64,000 nt of DNA, from NCBI GenBank assembly GCA_034440635.1, contig JAOTON010000774.1, positions 44,496 to 108,495 on the forward strand, written 5' to 3'. A program made the translations under genes and the position numbers. This DNA is from Lepas anatifera (taxonomy: Eukaryota; Arthropoda; Thecostraca; Lepadidae). This document shows positions 33,776 to 45,430 of this stretch, piece by piece (within the stretch, counting starts at the first letter, position 1; every line of letters begins with the position of its first letter). Under the pieces are notes generated by a model. That model made no database searches. It was given only the letters and a program-made list of their open reading frames with translations, and was not told the origin of the DNA.

Positions 33776-33939
33776 TTAACACGCTCCCACAAGAGTGGGA
33801 GGGTAACCGGCATCCTCAGGTTTCCAGCTAGAAAAAAACACCATCGCGCAGCGCCACCGTACTTCATCTACCTCTACCTGACATGTTTGCAGCTTCTGGC
33901 AAAATAATTTAGGTCAACTGGCAGGTGCCGGTACCTGGC

Positions 33940-34150
33940 AGGTACCTGGCAGGTACCGTAAATACCGTAGGTCAGCTGGGAACTGACTGGTGTGGTGAGA
34001 GGGTGACCTGAGGTAGGCGGCCGTCCTTGTTCTTTGTGGGACGTTCAACTTTGGTTCCTTAATTAACCCTTCATTGTGGGAGTTGCTCGTTCGGGTGGTG
34101 GGGTTGGGTCTCCGTGAAAAGTCCCTTGATGACTCTAGTGAGGCTCCGAT
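33940..34150 (+). mobile_element. 5'-truncated SINE, same family as 27664-28037
   Basis: The segment with GTGAGAGGGTGACCTGAGG, TTTGTGGGACGTTCAACTTT and GGGTCTCCGTGAAAAGTCCC matches the 3' two thirds of the SINE in the Penelope arm. The tRNA head is lost; a short GGCAGGTACCTGGCAGGTACC repeat precedes it. Confidence 0.8.
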
Positions 34151-35221
34151 TCATAAATCTGAACTGGCAGCAACTTGGACAAGATTTATAAAAAGAAAAA
34201 TAGCAGTCATTAGAAGTGGAAGAAAAAGATCCATTGTTCCGAGGGTAGTGATTAGAAGAGATAGAAAAAGATCCATTGTTTCGAGGGAGACGGGGCCAAC
34301 GGAACTTATTAGCAATTGGTTATTTATCCTTCCACCCTTCAACGAAAATTTACAAAGATGTGACGAATTTATCAATAATTGAAACACGTATAACTTATGC
34401 TATAAGCACCACTAACTCATACAATTACGGCGTTCCCGGAGATGGGCAAATAATGTCGATACAAGGTAACCCAGCGCAGCACAGCACACGTTTGAGAGGA
34501 ATCATACAACGTAAAAAAGTGTCTCAAAAAAGGCTTTCATTCCCCGGGGGTAATTTGAATCTGCTCATATATGCAAACAAATGTTGTCCTGAAATCATAA
34601 CGTATTCGACTTGGTCACTTGAACAGGTTGTCTCACATAATATTTTTAAAAGGTGATCATTTCATAACCGTCAAGGATCCCAGTTCAAATACTTCTTCGA
34701 TAGGCTTTTGATTTGTGTTTTTTTAATGATTAGGGGTGGGTAAATTTGAAACATATTGAGAGCCACTACGTGAAAATAAACAGCAAAATGTATCATGTAT
34801 TTTAGCCCTCTCACAGGCCGGTTAAATTTCATTGAACCAAGAAGTAGTATTTCAGATGAGTAAAGAGAACATTTAAAGGATGTTTTACCACTTTTACCAC
34901 TGTTTCGACGTTTGATTGGAGGTGGTCGAGCACACACAAAAAGATATTATTCCACATTCCTGGTGCCTTGTATAATCATTGAAGAATAACTGAATACACT
35001 GAGATGACTTCAACACTGACTTTGTCCTGCATAAACACATTCATTCACCTGCAATCATGGCCGTGAGATCACTCATTACTTAAGCCAAATAATTTTTACC
35101 AATATGCTAGATATTACATTTGCATTGGAAATTCGCCATGACCAAATTTGCGGAGTCATTTTTCCATAACCGCATTGGCGAACAGACTTTGGAGCTGTCT
35201 AGCAACATTGGCTATGCTTGA

Positions 35222-35450
35222 TTATGGAATGGACAAGAACCTAATCGTGCTGAAAAATGTATGGGTAAGAAAAGCATGCGTACCTTTGGCATCACGTATT
35301 TCACCTTTCACTGTACTTTTTAACCCATCGAGATATGTTGCCAGTTTAGCCGTGCTCTCGATATAGTCGCAGGCACCTTTGCTGTGAGACACAGTGAAAA
35401 TTTTTTCATTCACATAATTGAATTTTGCTTCGATACAACTTTTGCACTGG
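35222..35450 (-). pseudogene. Exon-like fragment with HSKGACD motif
   Basis: After a possible acceptor (TTTAACTCCAG) the minus frame reads CKSCIEAKFNYVNEKIFTV then SHSKGACDYIESTAKLATYL and ends at a possible donor AAAG|GTACGC (35273). A S-H-x-K-G-x-C-D motif followed by a -VKR-like helix is, to my knowledge, typical of uncharacterised arthropod proteins that are often multicopy. I cannot give a function. It may be an exon or a relic carried by an element. Confidence 0.4.
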
Positions 35451-35456
35451 AGTTAA

Positions 35457-35903
35457 AGGGAAGGCGGCACCTTGGTCGAATCCTGGAATTTAGTGTAATT
35501 ATGCGTACTTTTAGTAAAAAATAATGAAACCACTCAGGATTTCTCCGAAAATGTACAATAAGCTCAATATTTGGTTTTTAAAAATACTCCTCTAGAAAAG
35601 GAAATAAACATCAGACTGTGGATGATGTCACGATCTGGCAACCACTACCATACTTGAAACGCTTCAAGGGCTTCGATTGGCTGATGCTCATCATGACGTC
35701 AGCATATGTCGTCACACCAGTAGCTCACAACAATGGCCGCCGGCGACGGGGGCTGAGGGGGCTGGTGTCAGGTAGGTTTTAGCTTTTTTCTACGGAAATA
35801 TCGAGTTCCAAGACAAATGAAATATGGAGTACCGGGTTTTCCGACCTGCTTTACAACTTGGCTATCTCAGTTAAAATCACGTTGTGAAGGTGCCACATTC
35901 CCT
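35457..35903. mobile_element. 447 bp TTAA-flanked MITE
   Basis: It is flanked by TTAA at 35453-35456 and 35904-35907. The terminal inverted repeats are AGGGAAGGCGGCACCTT (left) and AGGGAATGTGGCACCTT (right, reverse complement), 15 of 17 matching. The AGGGA start is shared with the giant palindrome at 53287. The interior has a TGACGTCA (CRE-like) site near 35695 and no coding capacity. Confidence 0.85.
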
Positions 35904-36936
35904 TTAAACCTTTGCATTGCTTTAAAATTGCGTGCATGGCGGCACCATTTGATGAAGTTAAATATATTTTTGCATTATGCAGCACAAATGTTCGTCAGGA
36001 GATGTACATTCTTCAGTCATTTTTCTCGCTTTCATGCTCAAGGCATAAGTTCTGAAAGAACACGAGTCATCCAATGTTGTATTTGGAGCCATCTGATATC
36101 TCACAGGCTCCTTGGCCTAAATGTTGGTCATCTCAGCTGTTCAGTAAACCATGTAGAATGAACAGTGCACTGGGAGTGACGGCGCTAAATAGCCCGTTTT
36201 AATCTCGACCGACAATGTTACATAAAATCGTTTCGTCGGGTCACCTTTGAGGTCGCTCGAGGTCAAAGTATTCCTTACAGGAACACAGTGGAAACCTTAA
36301 ATTTGTGGCATAATAATTGATAGAACAGTGCCGTAGAAACATTGTCAACACTATTGGAATGCTCTTGTCGAGCCCAATCGGATTATTCTTATAATCTTGT
36401 CTAATAGAATTTCAAAATTGACCTGCTTTGCCCTAGAGCCAGGCTTAGATCTGTTTTATAAAAAGAATATTAATTAAACTTCAGTGGCAAGGCAGACAAG
36501 ACAACGTAAAAATAAAACCTCCATAGTAATTGTCAACAATTCTCATTTCTCGCAGGTTATCAAAATTTACCAATTGCCCCATTCATTTCTACCGGAAAGA
36601 TCGTAAACCTGACCTTGTCCCAGGTTATCAATATGGAAATCCTGCCACAAATAATTATCTTTCTCGGTGACATTACAATGTGATGTGAATCTAAGGACGA
36701 TAGGTTAAGGTTGATCTTAATGATGCACCTCCAAAGTTTTTTCGAAGTTTGGTCCCTTGACCTGGGGTGGCAGTCTGACCTGATATGACCCAGACCTAAA
36801 ATGTTTCCAGAAGCCGGAAAAATGTCGGGTTAGAGGTAGACGAAGCACGGTGGCGCTGCGCGATGGTGTCTTTTTTTACTACCAGTGGAAACCTGAGGAG
36901 ACCGGTTACTCGCCTTCTCGTGAGGGCGCGTGTTTA

Positions 36937-37545
36937 TTTTCATAAGCCCTCACACTTGCACGATGAAAATTTCGTTAAGGCAATGCAACATCATTGCAAG
37001 CAGCCGATTTCAAAAGCAATCGCTTTGTTTTCGGTGTTAAACATCAGGCTGTACTACTGCAGTGGTAAAAAATGTCTGCATTCCTATCTAAGGTGCTAAA
37101 AATTTGGAATTTTTAGCAAGAACGCATTTTTTATTTTTTATCGAGAGATAATTTATGAAGCAAACTGTTTCAGGTGTCTGAAAGGTCAATTTCAACTGCC
37201 ATAAGGTCAAGCTAGGTCCCAAAAGAAAAGGTCAAACGAATGAAAAAGTCATAATTTTATAATTTTAAAATTTCCTTTTTTAAATAATCTTTGGTTCACG
37301 ACGAGTTCAATGATATACAAAACTTGTTAATCAGGCAGTGCGTTTTTGAATTATGGAGTATCAAAGGTGAGTCTACAAGGTGACCTCTCAAAAATGCCTC
37401 GGGCTATAACTCGGTCTCCATTGGTCGAATGGGGCTAAAATTTTCACAGCCGTGTTCGTGGCCCAAAAATACCCCGGAGACAAAGTTTCAGATTTTTTCT
37501 AGACATGGTGGTGTCAAGCCTTGGTCGATCTGTCCTGGAATCCCC
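36937..37545 (-). repeat. Outer inverted repeat, right arm
   Basis: Inverted counterpart of 33222-33775, ending near GGTCGATCTGTCCTGGAATC. Confidence 0.85.
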
Positions 37546-39443
37546 CACCAGTTAAAATAGTTACAGGCGTTTGCTCCCGGAGAAGAGACGTGAGTGCAGC
37601 TCTCCCATACCAATCTGATTTCTTTCTGGTACCATACTTTTTTACAACTTCGAAAATATTGCCTCTCTCCAGGAAAAATACCTGCTGTTAACTTTGACTA
37701 TTTACGCAAGCTGTGGGACACACTAGTCGGTGTTTTTAGTTTATAACGAGCATATATGTACTTATTTTCATGTATCATAAATTCTTCCACACTATTCGGG
37801 TGGCTTTTAATTGTCGTCGTGAGGAAATTTTTACTGCAGGGTGTCTGGGCATCCCTTTCATTTGTGCATGCTTGGTATACATGAACGAAACATATGGGCA
37901 GTGTCCAAAACTGGAACGCACGTATCGCATCCAGCAGTCAGCAGCCAGCACAGGGTGGAGGTCAGCATGGCGCATAATTCTATTATCCATGACCATTTCG
38001 TCTCACTTCCGTTTAGAACATTGCATCTAATGGAGGGTTCATACCACTCCTTTTTTTCCAAGGGATGATAAGACATTAGCACATTCCTTTCCATCCCACA
38101 CGAAATCTGCAAAATGTCGTCTCATTATATGCCGCTCCATAATTGCCATCCAGTTTTCCGTCCCGTGCAAGCCCTCGATACTACCTAAATGGGCGTTTTT
38201 TTACACTCAGTTCGCACTCTTTCAATCAAATAGCAAATTTACCAGATTGCACAGCTGCAAAACAACATTGATTATAATAAATGTCTATAAAACGAAATTT
38301 TATCAGCATTTATAATGATAATTATTATTCCCAAACATCTGCTCGTCTCATTTAACCTCATGCACTCCCATCTCCTTTCCTCTTTTTTCTCGTCTGAACC
38401 TCCTGATTGTTAGTATCAAGCAAATAAATGAATTGATTTGGAAGGGTTCAACACGTCAGTTAACCCCATCCTACCAGTAATTTTTGATACGCAACATTTG
38501 ACTGATGCTGTTTACCTACAAGAAATCATGTTTCCACTCCTTTAAATTTGCGACTGGCAATTGAGCAAAAAGATCGGTGAGATAACTTGTGAAACATAAG
38601 CTGAGGATATCTGACGAGAATTGTAGGTATATGCCATTGTAGCCACGTGTTGGCAAAAAATTCCCACACCACTGACGATCGAATTGAATCTTTTATGACG
38701 AGTTTGAAATAGCTTTAGTCCTTTTGTGGTTGTTTCAAAAATATCATTCTTTCTGAAACACCCTGTAGCAAGCGGCTAGCATTCGCTTTAATAAAACTAC
38801 ATCGACAACGGGAGCAAGCGGTGAGCTTCAATAAGGAATATTTTTCTCCATGTACAGTGATGGATATATTTTTAGAGTAAAATGAACCATCGCCCCCAAA
38901 CCAGCCGGATGTCTTAAAAAGTGTTTCTTATACCTCAGCTCCCTTAGATCAAATCCAACAGTTTCTTCTACATATATCTGAGACCATGCACTTTCACTTC
39001 ACAAGCAGAACTGCGAAGAGTACCAGTGATTGGAGACACGGGAATTCAATCTACCAACATCGTTCAAGTCTGCCAGCATGGGCCAATCTCAATGGCAATG
39101 TATGTTAAATAATCCATTCCATCCCTTCCTTGTTTGAATCAGACATTGGCCACGCTACGACCTATCTGGAAGCAATCAAGCATCGACATGGATATCGGAA
39201 CTGGCATACACAGCAACTTGCTAAGATCTTTCAGGACGAAAGGGGCGGGATGGGACCGTTAGCACATAGCTCTTCGTTCCCCTGGTCGTCATCCCTCCAG
39301 TTCCCCACTAACCCTGGGCTCTATTTGCGATAAAGAGCCCATTTGCGACAGCGAACTTAAAATCGAGGGAACTCTCAGTTCTAAGACCGGGCATCCTCAC
39401 TGCAGTGGAGTGCAACACTCCAACGCTCCATCGCGCAACTCAC
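37546..39443 (-). other. Non-coding, probably intronic
   Basis: This lies directly downstream of the LIX1-like exon on its coding strand. I found no exon continuing the conserved frame. No repeat family was recognised. Confidence 0.45.
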
Positions 39444-39633
39444 CTCTACCATAGCCTTGTGTGTGCTTGGCGAAGCTGCTGACGACAGCGTCCACAGCTT
39501 CTTTGAGAATGGCGTTGGAGTTGGTTTGCGCGGTGGGCGATCCGCCCGAGCGTCGTCCCGCCGGCACTGGAGGCACCTTCGTTTTCATTGCTGCCGACGC
39601 TGCCGTCGCCGGCTGCTGCACGCGCGTCGTCAT
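39444..39633 (-). CDS. LIX1/LIX1L (lowfat) homologue, first coding exon
   Basis: From ATG at 39633 the frame encodes 63 residues: a low-complexity N-terminus (MTTRVQQPATAASAAMKTKV), then NAILKEAVDAVVSSF and AKHTQGYGR. The last part matches the start of the conserved region of vertebrate LIX1L and Drosophila lowfat. The exon ends at a consensus donor, GGTAGAG|GTGAGT, in phase 1; the split G would be completed to Val if the next exon begins as in the family (GYGR-VNVVEA), which supports the call. Lowfat binds the Fat and Dachsous cadherins in growth and polarity signalling; LIX1L is reported as an RNA-binding protein. An in-frame GTG upstream is not needed as start. Later exons were not found in the window. 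Confidence 0.8.
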
Positions 39634-40060
39634 CGGCAGCACCGCTACTCGCTGAGATTCCCGGCGGGTAGCGTTTCTCTGAGCGACAGCTCGTCACGAC
39701 ACCACGGCCGCTCTCTTCACACCCCCGTCACACCACAAACCCGACAACGATCCAGACGGCGGCACACTGACTCCTCCAGCGTCCACAGGCCCTCCTCCGC
39801 CGCGCAGCCGGCGATGACTGCCGCGCCGCCGCGTCGCGTCGCCCGCTCGGCTTCTATTCTCAAGCGCCGCCGCCGCAGCGCTGCCGCCAAAGGTCACAAG
39901 ACACGGTGACCGGGCTGGAGCTGGGGCGAGCGCCGCGCAGCACCGGCAGGCGCTGTAGAGCTGCGCACGGCGGCAGCGCTACCGCTCGGAGATGTCCATG
40001 GACACTGAATACGCTGGACGCCGGACGAGATTCCTCCTTTTCTTCTGAAATGTTTTGTCA
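39634..40060 (-). promoter_or_regulatory. CpG-rich 5' region of the LIX1-like gene
   Basis: The sequence upstream of the exon is strongly GC- and CpG-rich to about 40010 and then drops to AT-rich. This is where the 5' UTR and promoter should be. No TATA box is evident. The exact start site cannot be placed. Confidence 0.5.
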
Positions 40061-40880
40061 TAGCCATAGGCGGATCCAGGACTTCCTATCGCGGGGGAAG
40101 GAATATCATGGTCAGAAGGAAGCACCATCCGGACCAGGGATAAGAGGATGGGGGGATGGGGCTTATGCCAAAACCCATCAGGTGGGCGCCAGAAAAAAAC
40201 GAATAAAAGACATAAACTTGTAGATACGTACAAAACAAAATACAACAAGAGTAGGGAAAACTAGACAAGCTCAGGCGCGGTTCAAAGGGGTAGGGGGAGA
40301 CATCCGGGTCATCGCTCCCCCCCACTCTAAAAATGATCAAGGGGAGACCAAACTGCTTTAAGAAACCGAAATCTCACCCACAAAATTTTGTTTTCTGCCA
40401 ATGAAGCCCAGCGGTGACGTTTACAAAGAAATCGATAAAACCGTCTCTTTATCCTGGTCTTCTCCTACCTTCTTTTAGCGCATGACAGAAATGGGAATTT
40501 AAAATTCCTACCAACAATTCTATATTTTATTTAATACAGTGAGATTCAATTTTATGCCCAGCTGGCACAACCAGCAAGTTGGTCAAAAACAGATTTTCTT
40601 GTCAAAAGGTTTGTGATAAATAGGTTGAAAAGTACAGTGAGAACAATAAATTAAAGTACAACCCTTTATTATATTACTTGCATGAATTACAGTATTTTTG
40701 TCGCATTACGCGTCAGTGCAATCTCATGAAAGAAGCAAAAGAGAACGCTTTAGTTCTGAAATTAGACATTTTCAATGATACTCCCAGCAAAAAGTAAAGG
40801 AGTGCTGAGCCCCCAACCCCCCATTTTTCGAGAATGGGGGCCTAAGCCATCCCAACCAATGGTGGCAGTGACGGTGGAAC
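40061..40880. other. Non-coding stretch
   Basis: ATAGGCGGATCCAGGAC at 40069 resembles the ends of short hAT-like elements. The rest is AT-rich without recognised features. Confidence 0.4.
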
Positions 40881-41611
40881 ATAGGCGTAGGAACCGGGGG
40901 GGGCAGGGGGCCACTGGCCCCCCCACTTTTCATTAATGGGCCCCCCGCAACGGAGATAAGAATATCAAGAACTGTAATATCAAGCAAGAAACTCTAACTA
41001 TAGCTTGCCCCGGAACTCTGTTAAACTTACCTGTACCTCTAAACTAAGTTGAGGTCCTATGAGTCGATTTTAAGGTCCCCTGAGCTTCTGGGGGCCCCTG
41101 AACTGGTCCCTGATGCCATACGAGCTAATCTGGGCCCCTTGAGCTGAACTAAACGCCCCTGAGGTGGTTTGGGCAGCATGAACTGTTCTAGGATGCCTAA
41201 ACTGAGCTAGGAGCCGTGACCTTGAACAGGGCCCTGTGAGTTGGCCAGGCCCTATATCCACCGACCTGGGGGGCTCCTGAGCTGAGCTGGGACCGTAAAG
41301 TTAATATTGTCCCTTGTGCTAATCTGGCTCCCCTGTGATGCACAGAAGACCCTAAACTTATCTGAGGCCCCTGCACAGCAATAGGGCCCCTGCCTTGAAA
41401 TTGGGTTGTAAGCTTTAATTGAAACCCTGAACTGTTCTGAAACCCCATATATGCCGACAAGGGGCCCCTGGATGATCCGGGCCCTTAAGCTTATCTGGTC
41501 ATCAGAGCTAATATTTGCCTCTGTGTTGAACTGAGAGCCCCTGAGATGGTCTGGGACCCCCTATAAGGCTTTACAGCCACTGACCACTGAGCTTGAACGG
41601 ACCCCTTGAGA
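40881..41611. repeat. Degenerate GGGGCCCCTGAGCTG-type repeats, left flank of hAT element
   Basis: The block opens with CATAGGCGTAGGAACCGGGG and a GGGCCCCCCGCAACG segment, both repeated in the same orientation at 45431-45500. From about 41050 it consists of loosely repeated units around CCCCTGAGCTGAGCTGGG. The same repeat type resumes at 44852, after the hAT insertion. Confidence 0.75.
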
Positions 41612-41619
41612 TGTTCTGA

Positions 41620-44600
41620 CAGTGGCGTAGCCAGGGGAGGGGGTCCCTGGGGTCCGCGGACCCCCTTGGGCTGACCTTATGCACTAAAAACACGACCATT
41701 GATCTCGGGGCCCCTGAGCTTGGTCTCGGGCGCCCTCCCGAGCTTGGTCTCAGGAGGCCCCCGATAATCGGTATCGAGGGCTCCAGAATACCGAATATTG
41801 ATCTTGGGGGACCCTTAGGTTCAGTCTCAGGGGGTCCCGAGCTTGGCCTCAGGGCCCCCGAGCTTGGTCTCCAGGCCCCTCCCTCTGAGCTCGGTCTCAC
41901 GGGCCTTTCGATCTTGGTCTCACGGGCCTTTCGATTTTGGTCTCAGGGGCCCCGAGCTTGGTTTCAGGGCCCCCGAGCTTGGTCTCAGGGGCCCCGAGCT
42001 TGGTCTCAGGGCCCCCGAGCTTAGTCTCAGGGGACCCCCGAGCTTGGTCTCAGGGGTGCCTCCAAGATTGGTCTCAGGCCCCCTCTCCCCGAGCTTAGTG
42101 TCAGGGAGCCCTCGAGCTTGGTCTCAGGGGGGGCATCCGAGAGTATCTAATGCATAAGTCTGACTGTATGCACTGGAAAACACCAGCATTGGTCTCGGGG
42201 GCTCCTGATCTTGGTCTCAGGGGGCTCCCGAGCTTGGTCTCAGGGGACCCCCGATCATCGGTATCGAGGGCTCTGGAATACCGAACATTGATCTCGGGGG
42301 CCCCTGACCTTGGTCTCAGGGGCCCCCGAGCTTGGTCTCACGAGCTTTCCGAGCTTGGTCTCAGGGGGCCCCCGATCATCGGTATCGAGGGCTCTGGAAT
42401 ACCGAACATTGATCTCGGGGGCCCCTGAGCTTAGTCTCAGAGGCCCCCGAACTTGGTCTCAGGGGGCAACCGAGCTTGGTCTCATGGACCTTTCGATGTT
42501 TGGTCTCATGGGCCTTTCGATCTTGGTCTCACGGGGTCTCGAGCTTGGTCTCAGGGAACCCCCGAGCTTGGTGTCAGGGGGGCCCTCGAGCTTGGTCCCA
42601 GGGAGCATCCGAGCTTGGTCCCAGGGTCCCCTCAAGCTTGGTCTCAGGGGCCCCCGAGCTTGGTCTCAGGGGTTCAGGGCCCCCCTCGGGGTGCACCCGA
42701 CTATTGATATCGAGGGACTCATGAGTGAGGCACGAGCATTGGTCTCATGGACGCAGAGTTTGGTCTCAGGGGCCCCCAAGCCTGGGTTCAGGACCCCCGA
42801 ATATCGGCATTGAGGGACTCCAGAGTACCGAGCATTAGTCTCGGGGGGGGCTCGAAATATTGATCTTGAGGGCCCCGGAACATCGGCGTCAAGTTACTTC
42901 CGAGAAAAGCGCGAGCATGGGTCTAAGGGTGCCCCTGAGCCTGATCTAAGTGGGACCCCGAGCTTGGTCTTAGAAGCCCCCGGGCATTAGTATCAAGGGG
43001 CTCCGGAGCATTGGTCTGGGGGAGAAATTATTTTAGGGGCCTCCAAATGGTGATTTCGGAGGGCCCCCGAAAGTGTGGATGCAGTGGTGTAGCCAAGGGG
43101 GCCCTAGGCGTCCGCAGCCCCCCCCTTGAGCCAATCTGAACCACTGCAAAGAATTCTCTGATCACGGGGCCCCAGAGTCAGTCTTAGGGGCCCCTGAAGA
43201 TTTGTTCTCAGGGCGTCCCAAGTCGGCCTCAAGGCCCCCGCCCTGAGAGTCAGTCTCAAGGCCCCCGAAAGCAGATTTCGGGGCCCCCAGAGGGTTGGTC
43301 TCAGGGGCCCCAAAAGTCGGTATCAGGGGCCCCGGGAGTCTGTCTCAGGGGAGGTGGGGGGGCGAGCTAGTCTCAGGGGCCCCAGAGAGTGGTTCTCAGG
43401 GCCTCACAAAAGTCTATTTCAGGGGGCCTCCGAGAGTCAGTCTCAGGAACGCCAAAGACTCAGTCTCAGAGGTGATTCCACCCCCCCGGGGTGTTTGTCT
43501 CAGGGGCGCCCTAGAGTAAGTATCAGAGGGCTGTCGGAAGTCATTCCCAGTCCCCCTCCCCCACCTCAAAGACAGCCTCAGGGGACCACAAGAGCTAATC
43601 TGGATGGCCACGATAGTCAGTCTCAGCCCCCCCCTCCAGAGTAAATCTGGGGGGCCAATAATTAGTCTCAGAGGTGCTGCCGAATAACTAATCTCAGGAG
43701 CCCCGAGAGATCCTCAGGGGCCGCCAGTTTTGATCAAGAGGCGCCGTGAATCGGTCTCAGAGACCTCCTGAGATCTAATCAGGAGAGCGGCCGAAAATTA
43801 GCTTTGTGAGTGCCGCCAAGTGTCGGTCTTAGGTGGCCCCAGAGCTCGAATAAAATTTTTCAAAATCATATGCCTCGGAAAAAATGTATCTACCCCTATT
43901 GCGTACTAAAAAAGACAAATTGAAACATGTCCATCAGGCACCATTATCGAAGGAAAGACAAAAATTAAACTAATTTTACCATAAGAGCAAATCGAACGGG
44001 AAATTCGGCACTTCAGTCAATTTTTAATCTATCAGCTTAACACCAATAACTACATTCCTAAATATTCTGAAATAAACAACCTTTAAATATTTTCGTAGGA
44101 AACCAGACAAACAAGGGTAATGACAGAAATCGATGAGCATAATGCTCAAAGGAAAAATAGGTATGAAAGCTTGAAAATAACAATGACAGAGAGATCCAAG
44201 GCGATAGATATCTCAGGCGCCTTTCGTCTTGGTAATTTGCTCGTTTACAAGATAGCAAGGGAAAGAAAGTAACTAGATCTCAACAGGATCTATCGACGGA
44301 ATAGAGGTTATGTAACTTTCGGGAAACACTACATGTCCTTTGTATTTTTTTCGTTTTTTCCGTTTCTTTTGAAATGTCCTGATTAAAGAGTTCATGGATT
44401 CGACCCCGGGAAATAATTGCTAACCATTTCCCGTAGAAGATAATTTCTACGTACTCAAAACGACTGACCTTCAATAACTTCATGTCTGATTACCAGAGTG
44501 AATTGAAGTAGACTCGGGTGTAACATCATGCGCGCATCAACATTGAACTTCCCGAAATATGGCACAAAGCTGTTATTATAGCCACGCTACCATATAAGGT

Positions 44601-44843
44601 ATGGGCCATCCTTAATATTTGGTGACCTTAGTTTACCAACATTTGGTCGGATCGAAAAAATCAAGCTATAAACTAAAATAAGAATAAATGCTTAAAAAGG
44701 CACAACAAAATTTCCTTCGTGTGAATGTTAAAATACTATGCAAAAGATATAGGAGATGGGCCCCGGTTGCTAAGGGGACCCCCGGTCTGGGGCCCCCGAC
44801 GGTAGTCGGACCCCTCCTTGGCCGAATCCTGGCTACGCCACTG
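41620..44843. mobile_element. 3.2 kb non-autonomous hAT-like element
   Basis: The ends are perfect 16 bp inverted repeats (CAGTGGCGTAGCCAGG), flanked by the 8 bp direct duplication TGTTCTGA at 41612-41619 and 44844-44851. An 8 bp duplication and a CAGTGG-type end fit hAT. No transposase is present; 41650-43850 is a repeat array, and the rest (43860-44740) is AT-rich. A second, diverged left end (CAGTGGTGTAGCCAAGG) lies inside at 43082 in the same orientation. Confidence 0.88.
41650..43850. repeat. ~21 bp tandem repeats inside the hAT element
   Basis: Units of the form GGGCCCCCGAGCTTGGTCTCA repeat with 20-24 base spacing for over 2 kb. Within this, a longer block with CCGATCATCGGTATCGAGGG and TGGAATACCGAACATTG recurs at about 41760, 42250 and 42370 and in decayed form later, so there is a ~120 bp higher order. 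After 43082 the unit changes to an AGAGTCAGTCTCAGGGGCC type. The 21 base period creates a seven-residue repeat in open frames that are not genes. Confidence 0.9.
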
Positions 44844-44851
44844 TGTTCTGA

Positions 44852-45430
44852 GACTCTATATCAGACACCCTGGTACACCCTAAGCATAGCTGGGGCCCTG
44901 AGCTAATCTGGGTACCCCTGTGCTTAACTGGGGCCCCTGATCTGGTATGGGGCCCTGAACTCTTCTAAGGTCCCTGGGCTAAGCTGGGGGCTGTGAGCTT
45001 GAATGGAGCCCCCTGAGCTGTATGAGAGGGGACCCTATATCAGCCGATCTGGGCCCCTGAGCTGAGCTGGCCTGTGCTGAACAAGAGCCCTAAGCTGGTC
45101 TGGGGCCCCTGAACTGTTCTAGCGTCATTGAGCTAAGCTGGGATCCGTGAGCTTGAACAAACAAGCCCCTTGAGCTGTTTTGAGACCCTACATAAGTCGA
45201 CCCGGGGACCCCCGAGCTGAACCGGGCCCCTAAGCTAATCTGGCACCCTCTGCGCATCTGGGGCCCCACTGTGATGAGCTTCTAGGGGCCCTGTGCTTAT
45301 GTAGGGTCACTTGATAAGCTGGTCCCGAGGCTAATGCACTGGTCTGGGCCCTTGAGCTGACTGATCTAGGTTCCTGAGCCATGGTCTGGAACTTGGGGCC
45401 CTCCGAGATAATTTGGCGGCCCCTGGGCGG
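44852..45430. repeat. Degenerate GGGGCCCCTGAGCTG-type repeats, right flank of hAT element
   Basis: This continues the repeat type of 41050-41611, showing that the hAT element inserted into an existing array. Confidence 0.75.

Larger units (their letters stand above)
33780..36932. mobile_element. TTAA element of the CACGCGC family, large copy D
   Basis: The left end TTAA-CACGCTCCCAC (33776) and right end GGGCGCGTG-TTTA (36932) fit the family. About 100-130 bp just inside are inverted copies (CATCGCGCAGCGCCACCGT at left). The interior contains a SINE, a 447 bp TTAA MITE, an exon-like fragment and, at 36230-36800, the AGGTCA-rich core with TTGGAATGCTCTTGTCG. It is therefore an element loaded with later insertions. 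Confidence 0.65.

Noticed and set aside
41843..42813. Open frames with a GPELGLR-like seven-residue repeat
   Set aside because: Created by the 21 bp tandem repeat inside the hAT-like element; not a protein gene.
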